Source: a virus
DNA length: 60,280 nucleotides
Direction: 5' to 3' (one strand)
IMG/VR virus record: IMGVR_UViG_3300031718_000012
Span: 1-60,280 of that record
Shown: positions 7,798 to 15,758 of the stretch, piece after piece
Position numbering within the stretch: position 1 is the first letter of the stretch
Layout of the letters: each line of letters begins with the position of its first letter
Notes under the pieces: model-generated
Databases searched by the model: none
What the model saw: only the letters and a program-made list of their open reading frames with translations
What the model was told of the DNA's origin: nothing
Program-made: the position numbers and the translations under genes

Positions 7798-7826
7798 AAA
7801 GGCCACCCGTTTGGGTGGCCTTTTTT
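7798..7826 (+). terminator. Intrinsic terminator ending the early operon
   Basis: Perfect 8-bp stem (7801-7808 with 7813-7820, GGCCACCC), loop GTTT, extended by A:T pairs and followed by six T at 7821-7826. It closes the rightward early genes. The opposite strand has a weaker T-rich tail, so it may also stop the leftward recombination operon converging from 7926. Confidence 0.92.
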
Positions 7827-7925
7827 GCGTTTCAGGGCCGTTTGCCGCGGTTTGGCGGTTCCGAGCCTGTTGCGGGGTACCCCGGCTGCTAGAGGGCGGG
7901 ATTTGCGGCAGGAACGCCAGGACGC

Positions 7926-8456
7926 CTATCCGCTGCGTTTGCCGCCAATCGTATGGTTCTGGAAGACCAGCTTATTGCCATTGCTCGGCACTACGGCATC
8001 GACCAGGTAAGTCGCCATCGCCCGGTGCAGGTGCTTGGAAGTCGAAACGGCATCTCGCCAGTTTAGGTTGTCGGAGTAAAAGCACCGTCGACCGAAAAAG
8101 TTGTGAAGGTGCGTTTCGCTTTCGTCGACGCAGAAGACCGCGTTGACCATCATCATGGCCATGTCCGCGATCGCGCGGAGACGAATCAGGTGGTCACGCT
8201 GCTTCGCCAACATGGCTTCATCGTAATCGTGCTCGGTAATATGCTTCGCAATTTCACCGCCCAAATCGTGGATGTGCTTAATCAGATCTTCGATACGACC
8301 GTCTTTGTCTTTTAGCTTTGCGTTCTGCGCGGCGATTACGGCCTCTTGTGCTGTGAGCTGGTCGCGTAGCTCGTTGACGATCGCCTCCTGGACGGTGAGA
8401 AACTTGGCCAGGTGCCCGACAGTCTCTTGCTGCTGTTCCTTGGTGAGCTTCTCCAC
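7926..8456 (-). CDS. Coiled-coil hypothetical protein (176 aa)
   Basis: GTG 8456 has AGGAGGA four bases upstream; an in-frame ATG at 8480 overlaps the previous gene and is less likely. Residues 1-70 form a long coiled coil (heptad-like NELRDQLTAQEAVIAAQNAKL). The rest contains MAMMMVNAVFCVDESETHLHNFFG and a C-terminus ending in GGKRSG. No family recognised. It is the last gene of the leftward recombination operon, next to the HerA-like ATPase. Confidence 0.6.
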   Translation of the reverse strand: MEKLTKEQQQETVGHLAKFLTVQEAIVNELRDQLTAQEAVIAAQNAKLKDKDGRIEDLIKHIHDLGGEIAKHITEHDYDEAMLAKQRDHLIRLRAIADMAMMMVNAVFCVDESETHLHNFFGRRCFYSDNLNWRDAVSTSKHLHRAMATYLVDAVVPSNGNKLVFQNHTIGGKRSG

Positions 8457-8464
8457 GATTCCTC

Positions 8465-10333
8465 CTAGATGTACATCCACGAAGCGGCCTTCACCTTCTT
8501 ATCGCTGCCGTCCTCGATCATGCCAGCCGTACGCAATTCCGAAATGTAATTCTTAAACGAACCCGTCGTAGGCGACACCCCGAGATATTCCCCGATCGAT
8601 TCCCGCGAAACTTCATCGCCCTGGTGTCCGTGAACGAACCGCAGGATCTTCGCCGTCGTGCTGCCGAAAACGTTGGCCGCGCGATTTAGGAGCTCGGCCG
8701 AGTCGGTCACCGGATCTTGCACCGACGGCGCCGCAGACCACCCGGTCGACGTCAGCTTTACTTTTTCTCCCGTTGTTTCGATTAGACCGGCCACGCGCAG
8801 CGCACTCAAATAATTCTTGAAACTTCCGGTACCAGCCTTCACGCCGAGCCAGCCGGCTACTAGCCCTCGACTCGGCTCGGTCACATTGATGCCGGCGAAA
8901 GCGGCGAGCGCCTCGAGGATCCGCTTCTGTGGACCCGTGAGAGAGCCATCGCCTTCGAATTCAATTGGACGTGGTTTGTGCGCTGCCGCTTCCTTCTCAG
9001 GTGAACCGTGCCGCGCAGATGCAATCTCTGCTCCTTTTTTGGATTCCACGCCCAAACCTTTTGCGAGTCCGACGTCGATCGTGATGCTTTCTTTCCTGGT
9101 CGCGGCTTCGATTTTCTCAAGGATCCGCTGCGCATCGCGTTTCAGAACATCCAGCTCGCGCGCCCTGACCGCCAGGCGATCGCCGGCCAGCTTCTTGATG
9201 TCGTGCTTCACCCGCTCGAAAGTTTTGGCCAGGTCATCGTCGGTTAGGCCGGTGGCGTCGAAGTTGATTGCGTTGATGCGTACTATAATTTTCATCGCTT
9301 CCCTCAAAATGTTTGCGAGCGTGCTGATTGCGAGCGCCTTCGCCTTGTCCACTACCAGCGCAGTTGGCGATGTGACGACAGAGGCCTTGGGCTGGGCACG
9401 CAATAGCGACTTCAGCTCGCGGACCTGGCGCTTGAAATCGTCGATCGTTTTTGCTTCTTCTTCGGCTTGCTTCGGAATGTCGCCGAGCTTCACAAGCCAT
9501 TCGCGGACTTTCTCGGTTGGCGGTGGCGGCTTTAATTCGTACTTCCGAGCTTCCTCGCCGTGTGGCGTCTCGATCGTGCCGACGTGCATCAGCTTCAGCT
9601 CGCGCGTGATTGCGCGACCGAGCGCGAAAAAGTATCCCGGCTCGAGCAATTTAATCGTGGCGAAGAATTCGGCTTGCTCTGGTTTCGGGATCCCGAGCTC
9701 ATCGGCTGCGCGCTTTTGGTTTATCGTCTCGAATGTGGGCCCGACCAGGCGATTGAGACACATGCCGGTCAGATCCTTGCTGAGCGTGGCCAGGCGTTGC
9801 GTGGCAAAGACGCCGGCGAGCATGCGTTTGCGGCCGCGCGTTGCGAGTCCTCGCATGGAATCCGCAGCGACCGAATCGCCCTTCCCATGTTCGGGGCAGA
9901 ACATATGCGCCTCGTCGACGATGACCAGGTAGGGGTGCCGCAATTCTTTCGGGGCGTCGATCAGTGCATCAAGGAATCGCTGGACCCACAGGTGCCGCTG
10001 CGATGCCGGCATCTCGTAAATGTCGCAGACGGCAGACGCGCGGCCCTCGAGCAGCGTCCGCGCGAGCTTGTCGGCCGTCCGGATGTCTGCCGGGGTATCG
10101 CCGCCCTTGCCGACCAGGAAGAAATCGAACTGGGTGCGCAGGGGAGCGAATTCACCTTCGGGGTCGATGATTATGATTCCGACCTGGCCGAATGCCTGTT
10201 CGATCAGGCGCTTTAGAAGCCAGGTCTTACCGCCGCCGGAATCCGCGGTGATCAGCAACCGCGTCGACATCAGAAGCTTTAAGTCGACCGAGACGTTACT
10301 GTTTCCGCTTTTTCCCAGAATTGCTTTTTTCAT
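8465..10333 (-). CDS. HerA-like ATPase (DUF87) with tandem C-terminal winged-helix repeats
   Basis: A 622-residue ATPase. Walker A ADSGGGKTW at residues 30-38, IIIIDPEGEF at 53-62, Walker B YLVIVDEAH at 135-143, and sensor FATQR at 176-180 define the HerA/FtsK-like DUF87 helicase core. Residues 290-460 are charged and coiled. The C-terminus has two similar segments ending in TGSFKNYLSALRVAGLIE and TGSFKNYISELRTAGMIE, which look like duplicated winged-helix DNA-binding domains. HerA ATPases move DNA and work with nucleases in end resection; a nuclease gene lies directly upstream. A role in recombination or packaging is inferred. Confidence 0.8.
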   Translation of the reverse strand: MKKAILGKSGNSNVSVDLKLLMSTRLLITADSGGGKTWLLKRLIEQAFGQVGIIIIDPEGEFAPLRTQFDFFLVGKGGDTPADIRTADKLARTLLEGRASAVCDIYEMPASQRHLWVQRFLDALIDAPKELRHPYLVIVDEAHMFCPEHGKGDSVAADSMRGLATRGRKRMLAGVFATQRLATLSKDLTGMCLNRLVGPTFETINQKRAADELGIPKPEQAEFFATIKLLEPGYFFALGRAITRELKLMHVGTIETPHGEEARKYELKPPPPTEKVREWLVKLGDIPKQAEEEAKTIDDFKRQVRELKSLLRAQPKASVVTSPTALVVDKAKALAISTLANILREAMKIIVRINAINFDATGLTDDDLAKTFERVKHDIKKLAGDRLAVRARELDVLKRDAQRILEKIEAATRKESITIDVGLAKGLGVESKKGAEIASARHGSPEKEAAAHKPRPIEFEGDGSLTGPQKRILEALAAFAGINVTEPSRGLVAGWLGVKAGTGSFKNYLSALRVAGLIETTGEKVKLTSTGWSAAPSVQDPVTDSAELLNRAANVFGSTTAKILRFVHGHQGDEVSRESIGEYLGVSPTTGSFKNYISELRTAGMIEDGSDKKVKAASWMYI

Positions 10334-10700
10334 TGACCATTCCTTCGCGTTGAAGAACGCCGTGCATGAACTTCAAAGCCGGACTATACAGCGCCTTTCG
10401 TTCGTCTACAGTGACCTGGTTAGGGCCGAAGCGGAACAGCCGCCACCCCATACGGACAGCTTCGTTCGCCTTGTCGTTATCTTCCTCGTAACCTTTGCCG
10501 CGAGTGTGCGCGCCGCCCGAGAAGATCCCGCCCTGGACTTCGACGGCAACCTTGATCGACGGCCAGGCAAAATCGAAAAGCCACCCTCGCTCATAGTGGA
10601 ATTGGTACTGACGAATCGGCGTGCGAATCCCGAACAGAGCGAACTGCTGGAACAGGCTTTTCTCCAGCTTGCTTTCTTTCTTCGGCTTTTTGGTTTTCAT
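10296..10700 (-). CDS. Vsr/DUF559-like PD-(D/E)XK nuclease
   Basis: Start ATG 10700 overlaps the previous stop (ATGA). After a Lys-rich N-terminus the protein has RYEF-like strands and the core WLFDFAWPSIKVAVEVQGG, giving D..(E-x-Q) as in Vsr/DUF559-type endonuclease folds, followed by GAHTRGKGYEEDNDKANEA and GWRLFRFGP, the usual closing helix and strand. Length (134 aa) suits the family. It overlaps the HerA-like gene by 38 bases, so the two are probably made together. It could be a resolvase or repair nuclease; substrate is unknown. Confidence 0.7.
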   Translation of the reverse strand: MKTKKPKKESKLEKSLFQQFALFGIRTPIRQYQFHYERGWLFDFAWPSIKVAVEVQGGIFSGGAHTRGKGYEEDNDKANEAVRMGWRLFRFGPNQVTVDERKALYSPALKFMHGVLQREGMVNEKSNSGKKRKQ

Positions 10701-10918
10701 ATGGTGATTATTTTTTTCTCCTTTTGCAGAAGGATGACTTGGATCGGAGCGCGGCATGCCGTGTTGTTACAGAACATCGTGACCATTACGAATTCATCCG
10801 GTGCCAGCGGGAAGTCTACCGGCCGGAAGAAAGCGCCCATCGGATCTGCGCCGCAGAACGGGCACCGCGGCTTCGGTGCGGCCTCGAGCTGCTCGGCGGT
10901 TAGGACTGGAATGTTCAT
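10697..10918 (-). CDS. Zinc-ribbon protein (73 aa)
   Basis: Two Cys pairs, CPFCGADPMG near residue 19 and CNNTAC near residue 50, form a likely zinc ribbon, with a hydrophobic C-terminus (IQVILLQKEKKIITI). It resembles restriction-alleviation (Lar)-type zinc ribbons in outline only. Coupled by 4-base overlaps to both neighbours in the recombination operon. Confidence 0.6.
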   Translation of the reverse strand: MNIPVLTAEQLEAAPKPRCPFCGADPMGAFFRPVDFPLAPDEFVMVTMFCNNTACRAPIQVILLQKEKKIITI

Positions 10919-11652
10919 GACTTTTTGAAATTCAGGTCTTCGGTTTCGGGTTCGGTGTCGGCCATGTAGAGCCAGACTTTTTTGGTGTAGTAGTTGTCGG
11001 CGAAATAGCAGACGGTCGAACCAACTTCGCCGATGATCTGGAAGCTGTACCGGGTGTCGCGCGAAATCTTCCCCGAGCCCTTGCTTTCAACGACCGAGAT
11101 GATGCCGTTGCGCAAGCGCGCACCTTTCAGGTGGAGCAAGACGTTGGGTTTCTCGTCGCCGTCTTTCGGGTCGAGCTTTACGTACACCGTTTGCGGCCGC
11201 GTGTTCTCGGCCTTGGTTTTGACCAGAGTCTCTTTCGATTCGTCCAGATATTCCCAGGCCCGTTTGACGTTTCGAGGAATCAGGGTGCGATGTTCATCTC
11301 GAAGCGGGATGCTGAACTCCATGCCGACGATCAGAGTGTCTTCGTCGGTGTCGTAATGAGGTTTGACGTAGGTGGCCATCATGTGGCCGTTGATGACCGT
11401 GGTAGGTGGCGTGTCCAGCTCGCCGGGCTTGAACATCTCGCGAGTGGCCTGTTCCCGTTTCGCCGCTTCCTCGGTTTCGGCGGCGACGACGTCGCCTGGC
11501 TTTACCATCTCGAGCCCTTGCGCTTCGGCTTCGGCGACCAGGCGTTGTCGAAACGGCGTGACGGCCGCAGTTGCCTCGGAATCTATACCCTGTGACTCTT
11601 TCACTGACTCGGACGTTTCCCGCCCGGCCAATTCTTTCTTGCCCTTCGTCAT
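10915..11652 (-). CDS. Hypothetical recombination-operon protein (245 aa)
   Basis: ATG 11652 sits after TAAGGAGGCTT, which fixes the start. Residues 1-90 are charged and probably disordered or coiled. Residues 90-230 look like a beta-rich domain: GHMMATYVKPHYDTDEDTL, FSIPLRDEHR, TVYVKLDPKDGDEKPNV, SFQIIGEVGSTVCYFADNYY. No family recognised with certainty; its place between RecT and a zinc ribbon suggests a DNA metabolism role. Confidence 0.6.
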   Translation of the reverse strand: MTKGKKELAGRETSESVKESQGIDSEATAAVTPFRQRLVAEAEAQGLEMVKPGDVVAAETEEAAKREQATREMFKPGELDTPPTTVINGHMMATYVKPHYDTDEDTLIVGMEFSIPLRDEHRTLIPRNVKRAWEYLDESKETLVKTKAENTRPQTVYVKLDPKDGDEKPNVLLHLKGARLRNGIISVVESKGSGKISRDTRYSFQIIGEVGSTVCYFADNYYTKKVWLYMADTEPETEDLNFKKS

Positions 11653-11660
11653 AAGCCTCC

Positions 11661-11849
11661 TTAGTGTTTGTGAAAAAATGCGATGAGAAGTCCGACCGAA
11701 ATGACGACCGCGATAAAAAGGATCCACGCGGCCGGGGAATTCTGCTTTGCGCCGACGACAATAACCCCGGCCTTACACTTCTTGCAAGGATGACCGTCGA
11801 CCTGGCCGTCCTTGCATCCCGGCACATCGCATTGGACCGCGAACTTCAT
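11661..11849 (-). CDS. Zinc-knuckle plus membrane-anchor small protein (62 aa)
   Basis: Four Cys in the first half (CDVPGCKDGQ, HPCKKCKAG) resemble a DnaJ-type CxxxxC/CxxC zinc knuckle, followed by one transmembrane helix (AWILFIAVVISVGLLIAFF) and a short basic tail. Starts in an ATGA overlap with recT. A membrane-tethered zinc protein in a recombination operon is unusual; role unknown. Confidence 0.6.
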   Translation of the reverse strand: MKFAVQCDVPGCKDGQVDGHPCKKCKAGVIVVGAKQNSPAAWILFIAVVISVGLLIAFFHKH

Positions 11850-12997
11850 CGCGCCGGCGGGACGCCGTTTTTGATTACTCCCATGAACGCCGCGTACTGG
11901 TCGACGGTGATCTCCTGCGGCTTATCGACGCCGAAATGCTTGCACGCTCTTTTGACCCAGGTGGTCATGTCGTCGAATTTCGGACAGATGTCCGTCGCGA
12001 GCGCGAAGACCGCGTCACATTCGGCCTTTGAAATCGCCTTGCCTTTGGCCTTGGGTTGAGTAGACTTCGAACCTCCGCGTTGATCACCGCCATTCGTTGC
12101 GCCAGTCGCACCGCCATCGAATAGAGTGCCGCCCTGTGATCCCTTCGAGCCATTTTCCTTTTCCTCCTCCGACCGCCGAGTGGCGCCCTCCGTGACGTCT
12201 ATTCCCTCGGCCTCGAGCAACGCGTAATCATCGACGCCGAGCCCAATCTTTTCTACTCCCGCTTCGTGGTAATCCTCGAGCGCCGCTGCTTTCTGTAACC
12301 TGTGATCGTTTGTGCTGAGTTCAATTCGCTTCGAGAGTCGACGAATCGTGGTCTTAATCCACTGGCGGTCTTCATGTGTGACCCACGGCCCCCCGGCATT
12401 TGCCTTCATCGACGGGGAGTTTTTCTTGATACGTAGAATTTCGTCGCGGCCCATGAACTCGAAGTCGGGACGATTGTGCTTCGTGTAGGTGATTACCGAG
12501 TACGCGCCAATCCAATCGTTGGGATCCATCGACTCGGGATATTTGACCTTGTGGTGCATCTGATGGTCGGTGCCCATGATGATATCGAATTCATCATCTT
12601 TGCGGACTACACAACCGAACATCCCGGCCACGACACCGGTGCGCATGGCTAACGCGATGTAGCCCCGATAGCCGGGCCACATCTGACATTTCAGAACCCG
12701 CTCGCTCCCCTTGCCTTCGCCGAGCGGAACTAGGTAGGCCTGGCCGAGCGCGGGGTCTAGTTCTAGTCCGAGCTGCGCCGCTTCCATCACAGAGCCGGTC
12801 ACACTGAGCGGAGTGCATTGCAGAAGCTTCGGCGTTCGCTGCGCGGCTGTGATGACCGTGCGCACAAATTTATCAGCAGTCAATCCCCTGGGAAGCGCAG
12901 TCTGAATTTGCTTGAGCATGGCGCGGTCGTTTAGTTGCCGAGCCAGGTCTTGAATCGGAGTCAATTGTTTCTTTGCCAGATCCTTTGAATCGGCCAT
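11846..12997 (-). CDS. recT: RecT family single-strand annealing protein
   Basis: A 383-residue protein with RecT hallmarks: KFVRTVITAAQRTPKLLQCTP near residue 45, SVMEAAQLGLELDP near 70, QAYLVPLG, KCQMWPGYRGYIALAMRTG near 108, and the HDR-like EDRQWIKTTIRR near 215. RecT anneals complementary single strands after a 5'-3' exonuclease has processed DNA ends; the RecB-like nuclease gene two genes upstream is the likely partner. The C-terminal quarter is a low-complexity Gly/Ser linker and a small helical domain. ATG 12997 follows GGAGG by 5 bases. Confidence 0.92.
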   Translation of the reverse strand: MADSKDLAKKQLTPIQDLARQLNDRAMLKQIQTALPRGLTADKFVRTVITAAQRTPKLLQCTPLSVTGSVMEAAQLGLELDPALGQAYLVPLGEGKGSERVLKCQMWPGYRGYIALAMRTGVVAGMFGCVVRKDDEFDIIMGTDHQMHHKVKYPESMDPNDWIGAYSVITYTKHNRPDFEFMGRDEILRIKKNSPSMKANAGGPWVTHEDRQWIKTTIRRLSKRIELSTNDHRLQKAAALEDYHEAGVEKIGLGVDDYALLEAEGIDVTEGATRRSEEEKENGSKGSQGGTLFDGGATGATNGGDQRGGSKSTQPKAKGKAISKAECDAVFALATDICPKFDDMTTWVKRACKHFGVDKPQEITVDQYAAFMGVIKNGVPPAR

Positions 12998-13009
12998 CAC
13001 TTCCTCCGT

Positions 13010-13219
13010 TTAATCGCGTTCGTAATACGAATCATCTTTGCCTTGCTCGGCCTTAGTGACGTGAAGGTCGCCACAGTGACGACATCGGTAGACCTTCACT
13101 CGGCCACTCGCTTTCCGCATTGAAGCCCGCGCCACATGCTCGCTGGGATGGCGGCGCTTGCCGGTTCTCTCGCAGATAATTATCTCCGGCGGTCCCGGAT
13201 TGAGTTTGGGTTCGGTCAT
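13010..13219 (-). CDS. Small zinc-finger protein (69 aa)
   Basis: ATG 13219 overlaps the preceding stop (ATGA). The product has CERTGKRRHPSEH in the first half and YRCRHCGDLHVTK in the second, giving Cys/His ligands of a small zinc finger like those seen in phage accessory proteins. Lies between the coiled-coil protein and recT. Confidence 0.6.
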   Translation of the reverse strand: MTEPKLNPGPPEIIICERTGKRRHPSEHVARASMRKASGRVKVYRCRHCGDLHVTKAEQGKDDSYYERD

Positions 13220-14214
13220 CCCCGCCCGCGCCGGAATGGAATATTGAGCGGACGGCAACCTGGAATCTTCATCGCTTCTTTTTGCGTGGCCGCGATTAGG
13301 TTGAGCTGCTCCTGATTGATGTCGAGCAGGTGAGTCAACTCCGGGTGCGCGATGACGTGGTCGGGAGCCAGGCCGAGAATGAACCGGAACGTCGTGCCTT
13401 TATGCTCGATCACGCCAGTCCACTTGTCGACCATGGTGAACGCCGCGGCCTGGCGATTCACGACTGGAGCGACCGGCTTGACTTCGGCCACGACCGGTTC
13501 ATCTGCCACTGCCTCAGCCATCGCTAAATCGGACGCTGCAACTTCGATGTTCTCGGCGACCCGCTCCGCTTGCTTCTCGAGCTTGGCCGCGCTTTGAGCC
13601 AGGCGCGACGCTTCCCCGGGATCCTCAGCCTGGGCTGCCGCCGCCGCCGCATCGTCGGCTTTCTTCCGGAGCTCGGCTGCCTCAGCTTCCTCGGCTTCGA
13701 GCTTTTGGCGAGCCTCATCCTCCTGCTTTTTTCTGTCCGCGCGTTCCTTGTCGGCCTTGGCCTGAGCTTCTCGTTCCCGCTTTTGACGCGCGACAGTTTC
13801 GAGTCGGTCCACTTCCTGATTGAACTCGTAGAGTTTCAGACCCAAGCCCGATTTATTTTGCTTCGACAAATCCTGAACGGCCTTGCGTTCGGTGGTCAGG
13901 CCCTTGTGTAGAAGGTGAGCGACTTCGATCAGCGGATCCACCACAGCGATCGCATCGTCCTCGTTCCCGGAGATTGACAGGTAGAGCGCGTTCGCGTCAT
14001 CGAAAGTTTTCTGGTCGACCTTTTTGTCGCCGGTGACCTTTAGCTCGAGCTTTTCGATTTTCTGCGCCAGAGTTTTTTGCTTGGCAACGTGCGGGGCCAT
14101 GTCCGACCTAACGAGCGTCAACCAATTCACGACGCGGTCTTTGGTGAGAGTTAGGATCTGGCCGGGCGTCGATCGAGCTACTTCGTCTTTCTTTTTTGCG
14201 AGTGCTTGTCCCAT
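13216..14214 (-). CDS. Long coiled-coil recombination-operon protein (332 aa)
   Basis: Three successive ATG codons occur at 14220, 14217 and 14214; AAGGAG is best spaced for the last. Residues 1-110 are helical (TLAQKIEKLELKVTG). Residues 110-230 are an extreme Lys/Glu/Ala coiled coil. Residues 255-332 are a small beta-containing domain ending in GCRPLNIPFRRGRG. Proteins of this kind sit between RecT and nuclease genes in other phages; I cannot assign activity. The start overlaps the nuclease stop. Confidence 0.6.
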   Translation of the reverse strand: MGQALAKKKDEVARSTPGQILTLTKDRVVNWLTLVRSDMAPHVAKQKTLAQKIEKLELKVTGDKKVDQKTFDDANALYLSISGNEDDAIAVVDPLIEVAHLLHKGLTTERKAVQDLSKQNKSGLGLKLYEFNQEVDRLETVARQKREREAQAKADKERADRKKQEDEARQKLEAEEAEAAELRKKADDAAAAAAQAEDPGEASRLAQSAAKLEKQAERVAENIEVAASDLAMAEAVADEPVVAEVKPVAPVVNRQAAAFTMVDKWTGVIEHKGTTFRFILGLAPDHVIAHPELTHLLDINQEQLNLIAATQKEAMKIPGCRPLNIPFRRGRG

Positions 14215-14216
14215 CA

Positions 14217-14789
14217 TCATGCTCCTTGAACCGCTGCGAGCTGTCTGCTCCAGCGTAGTGCATCGAGAAAAACTTTTAGGTCGGCCGCGAGTGTTGAGAC
14301 TGGATAAATCTTCATGTCGTAATTTTTCCCTTCGCGAAGGCCCGGCATGAGCGAAACCGCGATTCGCAAATGAGGAATGCCGAGGGTATAGGCGGCGAGC
14401 TGATACCTGGTCCACCGCGCAATCTGGCCAGTCTTGAAGTCGACCATGACTGGAAGCCGCTGGCCGCGCATCTTGCCACGCACGTCGAGCTGGCCAGCAT
14501 AGCCGTGCTTCTTCGAGAAGACCTTGTGTTCCCACTCGGTAGCCCGGAATCCGGTTTCAGCGACAAAGTTTTGAACTCCGACGAGGTACGGTTGAAGCCA
14601 TTCCGGGACGTGGCCCAGGTCATTGTCGAACCAGGCGTGAACCATTTCGTGGACGCGCGTTCCACGATCGAGATCCGCTTGCGTTCCCCAGCCCTGCAGG
14701 ATGCCGGCGGATTTTAGAACTGACGTGACACCGGGGACGCTAACGCCATTCCACTCATACGAGTGGGTTCCTGCATAGAATTCGAGCAC
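14217..14789 (-). CDS. RecB-like PD-(D/E)XK exonuclease
   Basis: A 190-residue protein with the RecB/Cas4-like nuclease pattern: GTRVHEMVHAWF (His in the helical motif) near residue 43, HGYAGQLDVRGKMRG (motif II Asp) near residue 95, VMVDFKTGQ (D..x-K, motif III) near residue 115, and RYQLAAYTLGI (Q..Y motif) near 128. It probably degrades one strand at double-strand ends and hands the single strand to RecT. Compact size is typical of phage versions. Confidence 0.82.
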   Translation of the reverse strand: MLEFYAGTHSYEWNGVSVPGVTSVLKSAGILQGWGTQADLDRGTRVHEMVHAWFDNDLGHVPEWLQPYLVGVQNFVAETGFRATEWEHKVFSKKHGYAGQLDVRGKMRGQRLPVMVDFKTGQIARWTRYQLAAYTLGIPHLRIAVSLMPGLREGKNYDMKIYPVSTLAADLKVFLDALRWSRQLAAVQGA

Positions 14790-14792
14790 GGG

Positions 14793-14975
14793 CTATAGTC
14801 GTTTCTTGTAGAACTTTTCGAGGATGAATTCGATTTGCTTGGGGACAGAGCGTTTTGCGTCCGTAGCATCGCGGTCAATTTCATAGTGTAGGTTTGCCGG
14901 AAGTCTCAAGCCGACCGCGACAGGGGACTCTACCAACTCATCGCCCGGTGCCAAATCTTCTTTTGGTTTCGCCAT
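14793..14975 (-). CDS. Ribbon-helix-helix-like regulator (60 aa)
   Basis: First gene of the leftward recombination operon. The second half, VGLRLPANLHYEIDRDATDAKR and VPKQIEFILEKFYKK, matches an Arc/MetJ-type ribbon-helix-helix: a short strand followed by two helices. Such proteins dimerise and bind operators, so it may regulate its own promoter at 14982-15010 or the divergent one. The ATG lies only 6 bases after the -10 box, implying a leaderless message. Confidence 0.65.
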   Translation of the reverse strand: MAKPKEDLAPGDELVESPVAVGLRLPANLHYEIDRDATDAKRSVPKQIEFILEKFYKKRL

Positions 14976-14981
14976 CCCGGG

Positions 14982-15010
14982 ACTCTAGACCCGACGAAAT
15001 AATCTGTCAA
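14982..15010 (-). promoter_or_regulatory. Leftward sigma70-type promoter of recombination operon
   Basis: On the minus strand a perfect TTGACA (15010-15005) is followed by a 17-base spacer and TAGAGT (14987-14982). The start codon of the ribbon-helix-helix gene begins 6 bases after the -10 box, where transcription would start, so the transcript is predicted to be leaderless. The context CTTCTTGACA is shared with the promoter at 58.55 kb. Confidence 0.7.
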
Positions 15011-15016
15011 GAAGTA

Positions 15017-15045
15017 TTGCAAAAATTGACATTCGGAGTTATGGT
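15017..15045 (+). promoter_or_regulatory. Candidate rightward promoter of the 15.06 kb genes
   Basis: TTGCAA at 15017-15022 and TATGGT at 15040-15045 are separated by 17 bases, with the ATG of the membrane gene 17 bases beyond and CCGGAGA as binding site. It lies back-to-back with the leftward promoter, so a regulator could control both. Confidence 0.45.
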
Positions 15046-15062
15046 TCGGCTCCGGAGAAACC

Positions 15063-15365
15063 ATGGACAACATTTTGAAGCTGCTGGGAATGATTCTGCT
15101 GGCCACGATCGGAGTCGTCGGAGCCTGTCTGCTTAACGCGTGGGTTTTGACCCGCCTCTGGGCCTGGTTCCTGGTTCCTATCTTCCATCTGCCAGGCCTT
15201 GGCTTGGCTGGTGCGACCGGCGTCTCGGTGGTGATTACCTTACTGACGCATCAAAGCACTCCCGCTGGACCCAAGAAATCAGTCGGCCAGTTGACCGGCG
15301 AAGTTATCGCAACTCCACTGACCTTGCTTCTGATCGGCTATGTCGCCCATCTTTTTCTCCGCTAG
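15063..15365 (+). CDS. Multi-pass membrane protein (100 aa)
   Basis: Three hydrophobic segments: residues 5-26 (LKLLGMILLATIGVVGACLL), 30-62 with a Pro/Gly break, and 79-98 (VIATPLTLLLIGYVAHLF). CCGGAGA precedes the ATG. Divergent from the recombination operon. Small multi-pass phage proteins of this sort may be host membrane modulators or superinfection-exclusion factors; nothing specific is recognised. Confidence 0.65.
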   Translation: MDNILKLLGMILLATIGVVGACLLNAWVLTRLWAWFLVPIFHLPGLGLAGATGVSVVITLLTHQSTPAGPKKSVGQLTGEVIATPLTLLLIGYVAHLFLR

Positions 15366-15366
15366 T

Positions 15367-15741
15367 ATGCATCGCTGCCCGCGCTGCAAACACGAGATGA
15401 AAGAGCATGAGCCCGACCAAGTGTGGTCGCGCTACTGGGAATGTCCGTCGTGCTGGTCGTGCTGGCACATCATCCTCGAAAAAGTGACGTACAAGCGCAG
15501 AACTCGCGGCGTGTGGCGATTCGAGCGCGGCAGGGAAATGAGACAGGGGGCGGTATGGCCTACTTCAAAAGCATCGAAAAAAAATGTGTCGACTGCCACC
15601 GGCGAGCAACCGTCGAAGTCTTTGGGGATCGGAACGAGTCCTACGGATATTTTTGTCTTAACGACGGAAAGCGTCGCGTCAGCAAAATGCAGAAAGAGAA
15701 AGAAGAAGGCTCAGCCAACCGCGTCGACGTACGTCACATAA
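15367..15741 (+). CDS. Zinc-ribbon protein, C-terminal half doubtful
   Basis: ATG 15367 is two bases after the previous stop. The first 45 residues form a clear zinc ribbon (RCPRCKHEMKEHE, then WECPSCWSCWHII) followed by a basic segment. From 15555 the frame runs inside another gene with a better zinc motif and its composition loses sense, so the gene may have been extended by a lost stop or frameshift; the true end might lie near 15550. Confidence 0.5.
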   Translation: MHRCPRCKHEMKEHEPDQVWSRYWECPSCWSCWHIILEKVTYKRRTRGVWRFERGREMRQGAVWPTSKASKKNVSTATGEQPSKSLGIGTSPTDIFVLTTESVASAKCRKRKKKAQPTASTYVT

Positions 15742-15758
15742 AAGTGCCCCGACAATAG
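15555..15758 (+). CDS. Small zinc-binding protein (67 aa)
   Basis: ATG 15555 after AGGGGGCGGT. Motif KKCVDCHRRATVEVFG and later YGYFCLNDGKRR provide Cys ligands for one zinc; the tail is Lys-rich. Overlaps the end of the convergent DUF5675-like gene by 48 bases. Confidence 0.55.
   Translation: MAYFKSIEKKCVDCHRRATVEVFGDRNESYGYFCLNDGKRRVSKMQKEKEEGSANRVDVRHIKVPRQ

Noticed and set aside
8817-9932. Plus-strand open frame of 371 codons
   Set aside because: Opposite strand of the HerA-like ATPase; Ser/Arg-rich shadow sequence.
15423-15758. Longer version of the 15555 gene starting at 15423
   Set aside because: The extra N-terminus overlaps a zinc-ribbon gene in another frame and the better-placed start is ATG 15555.
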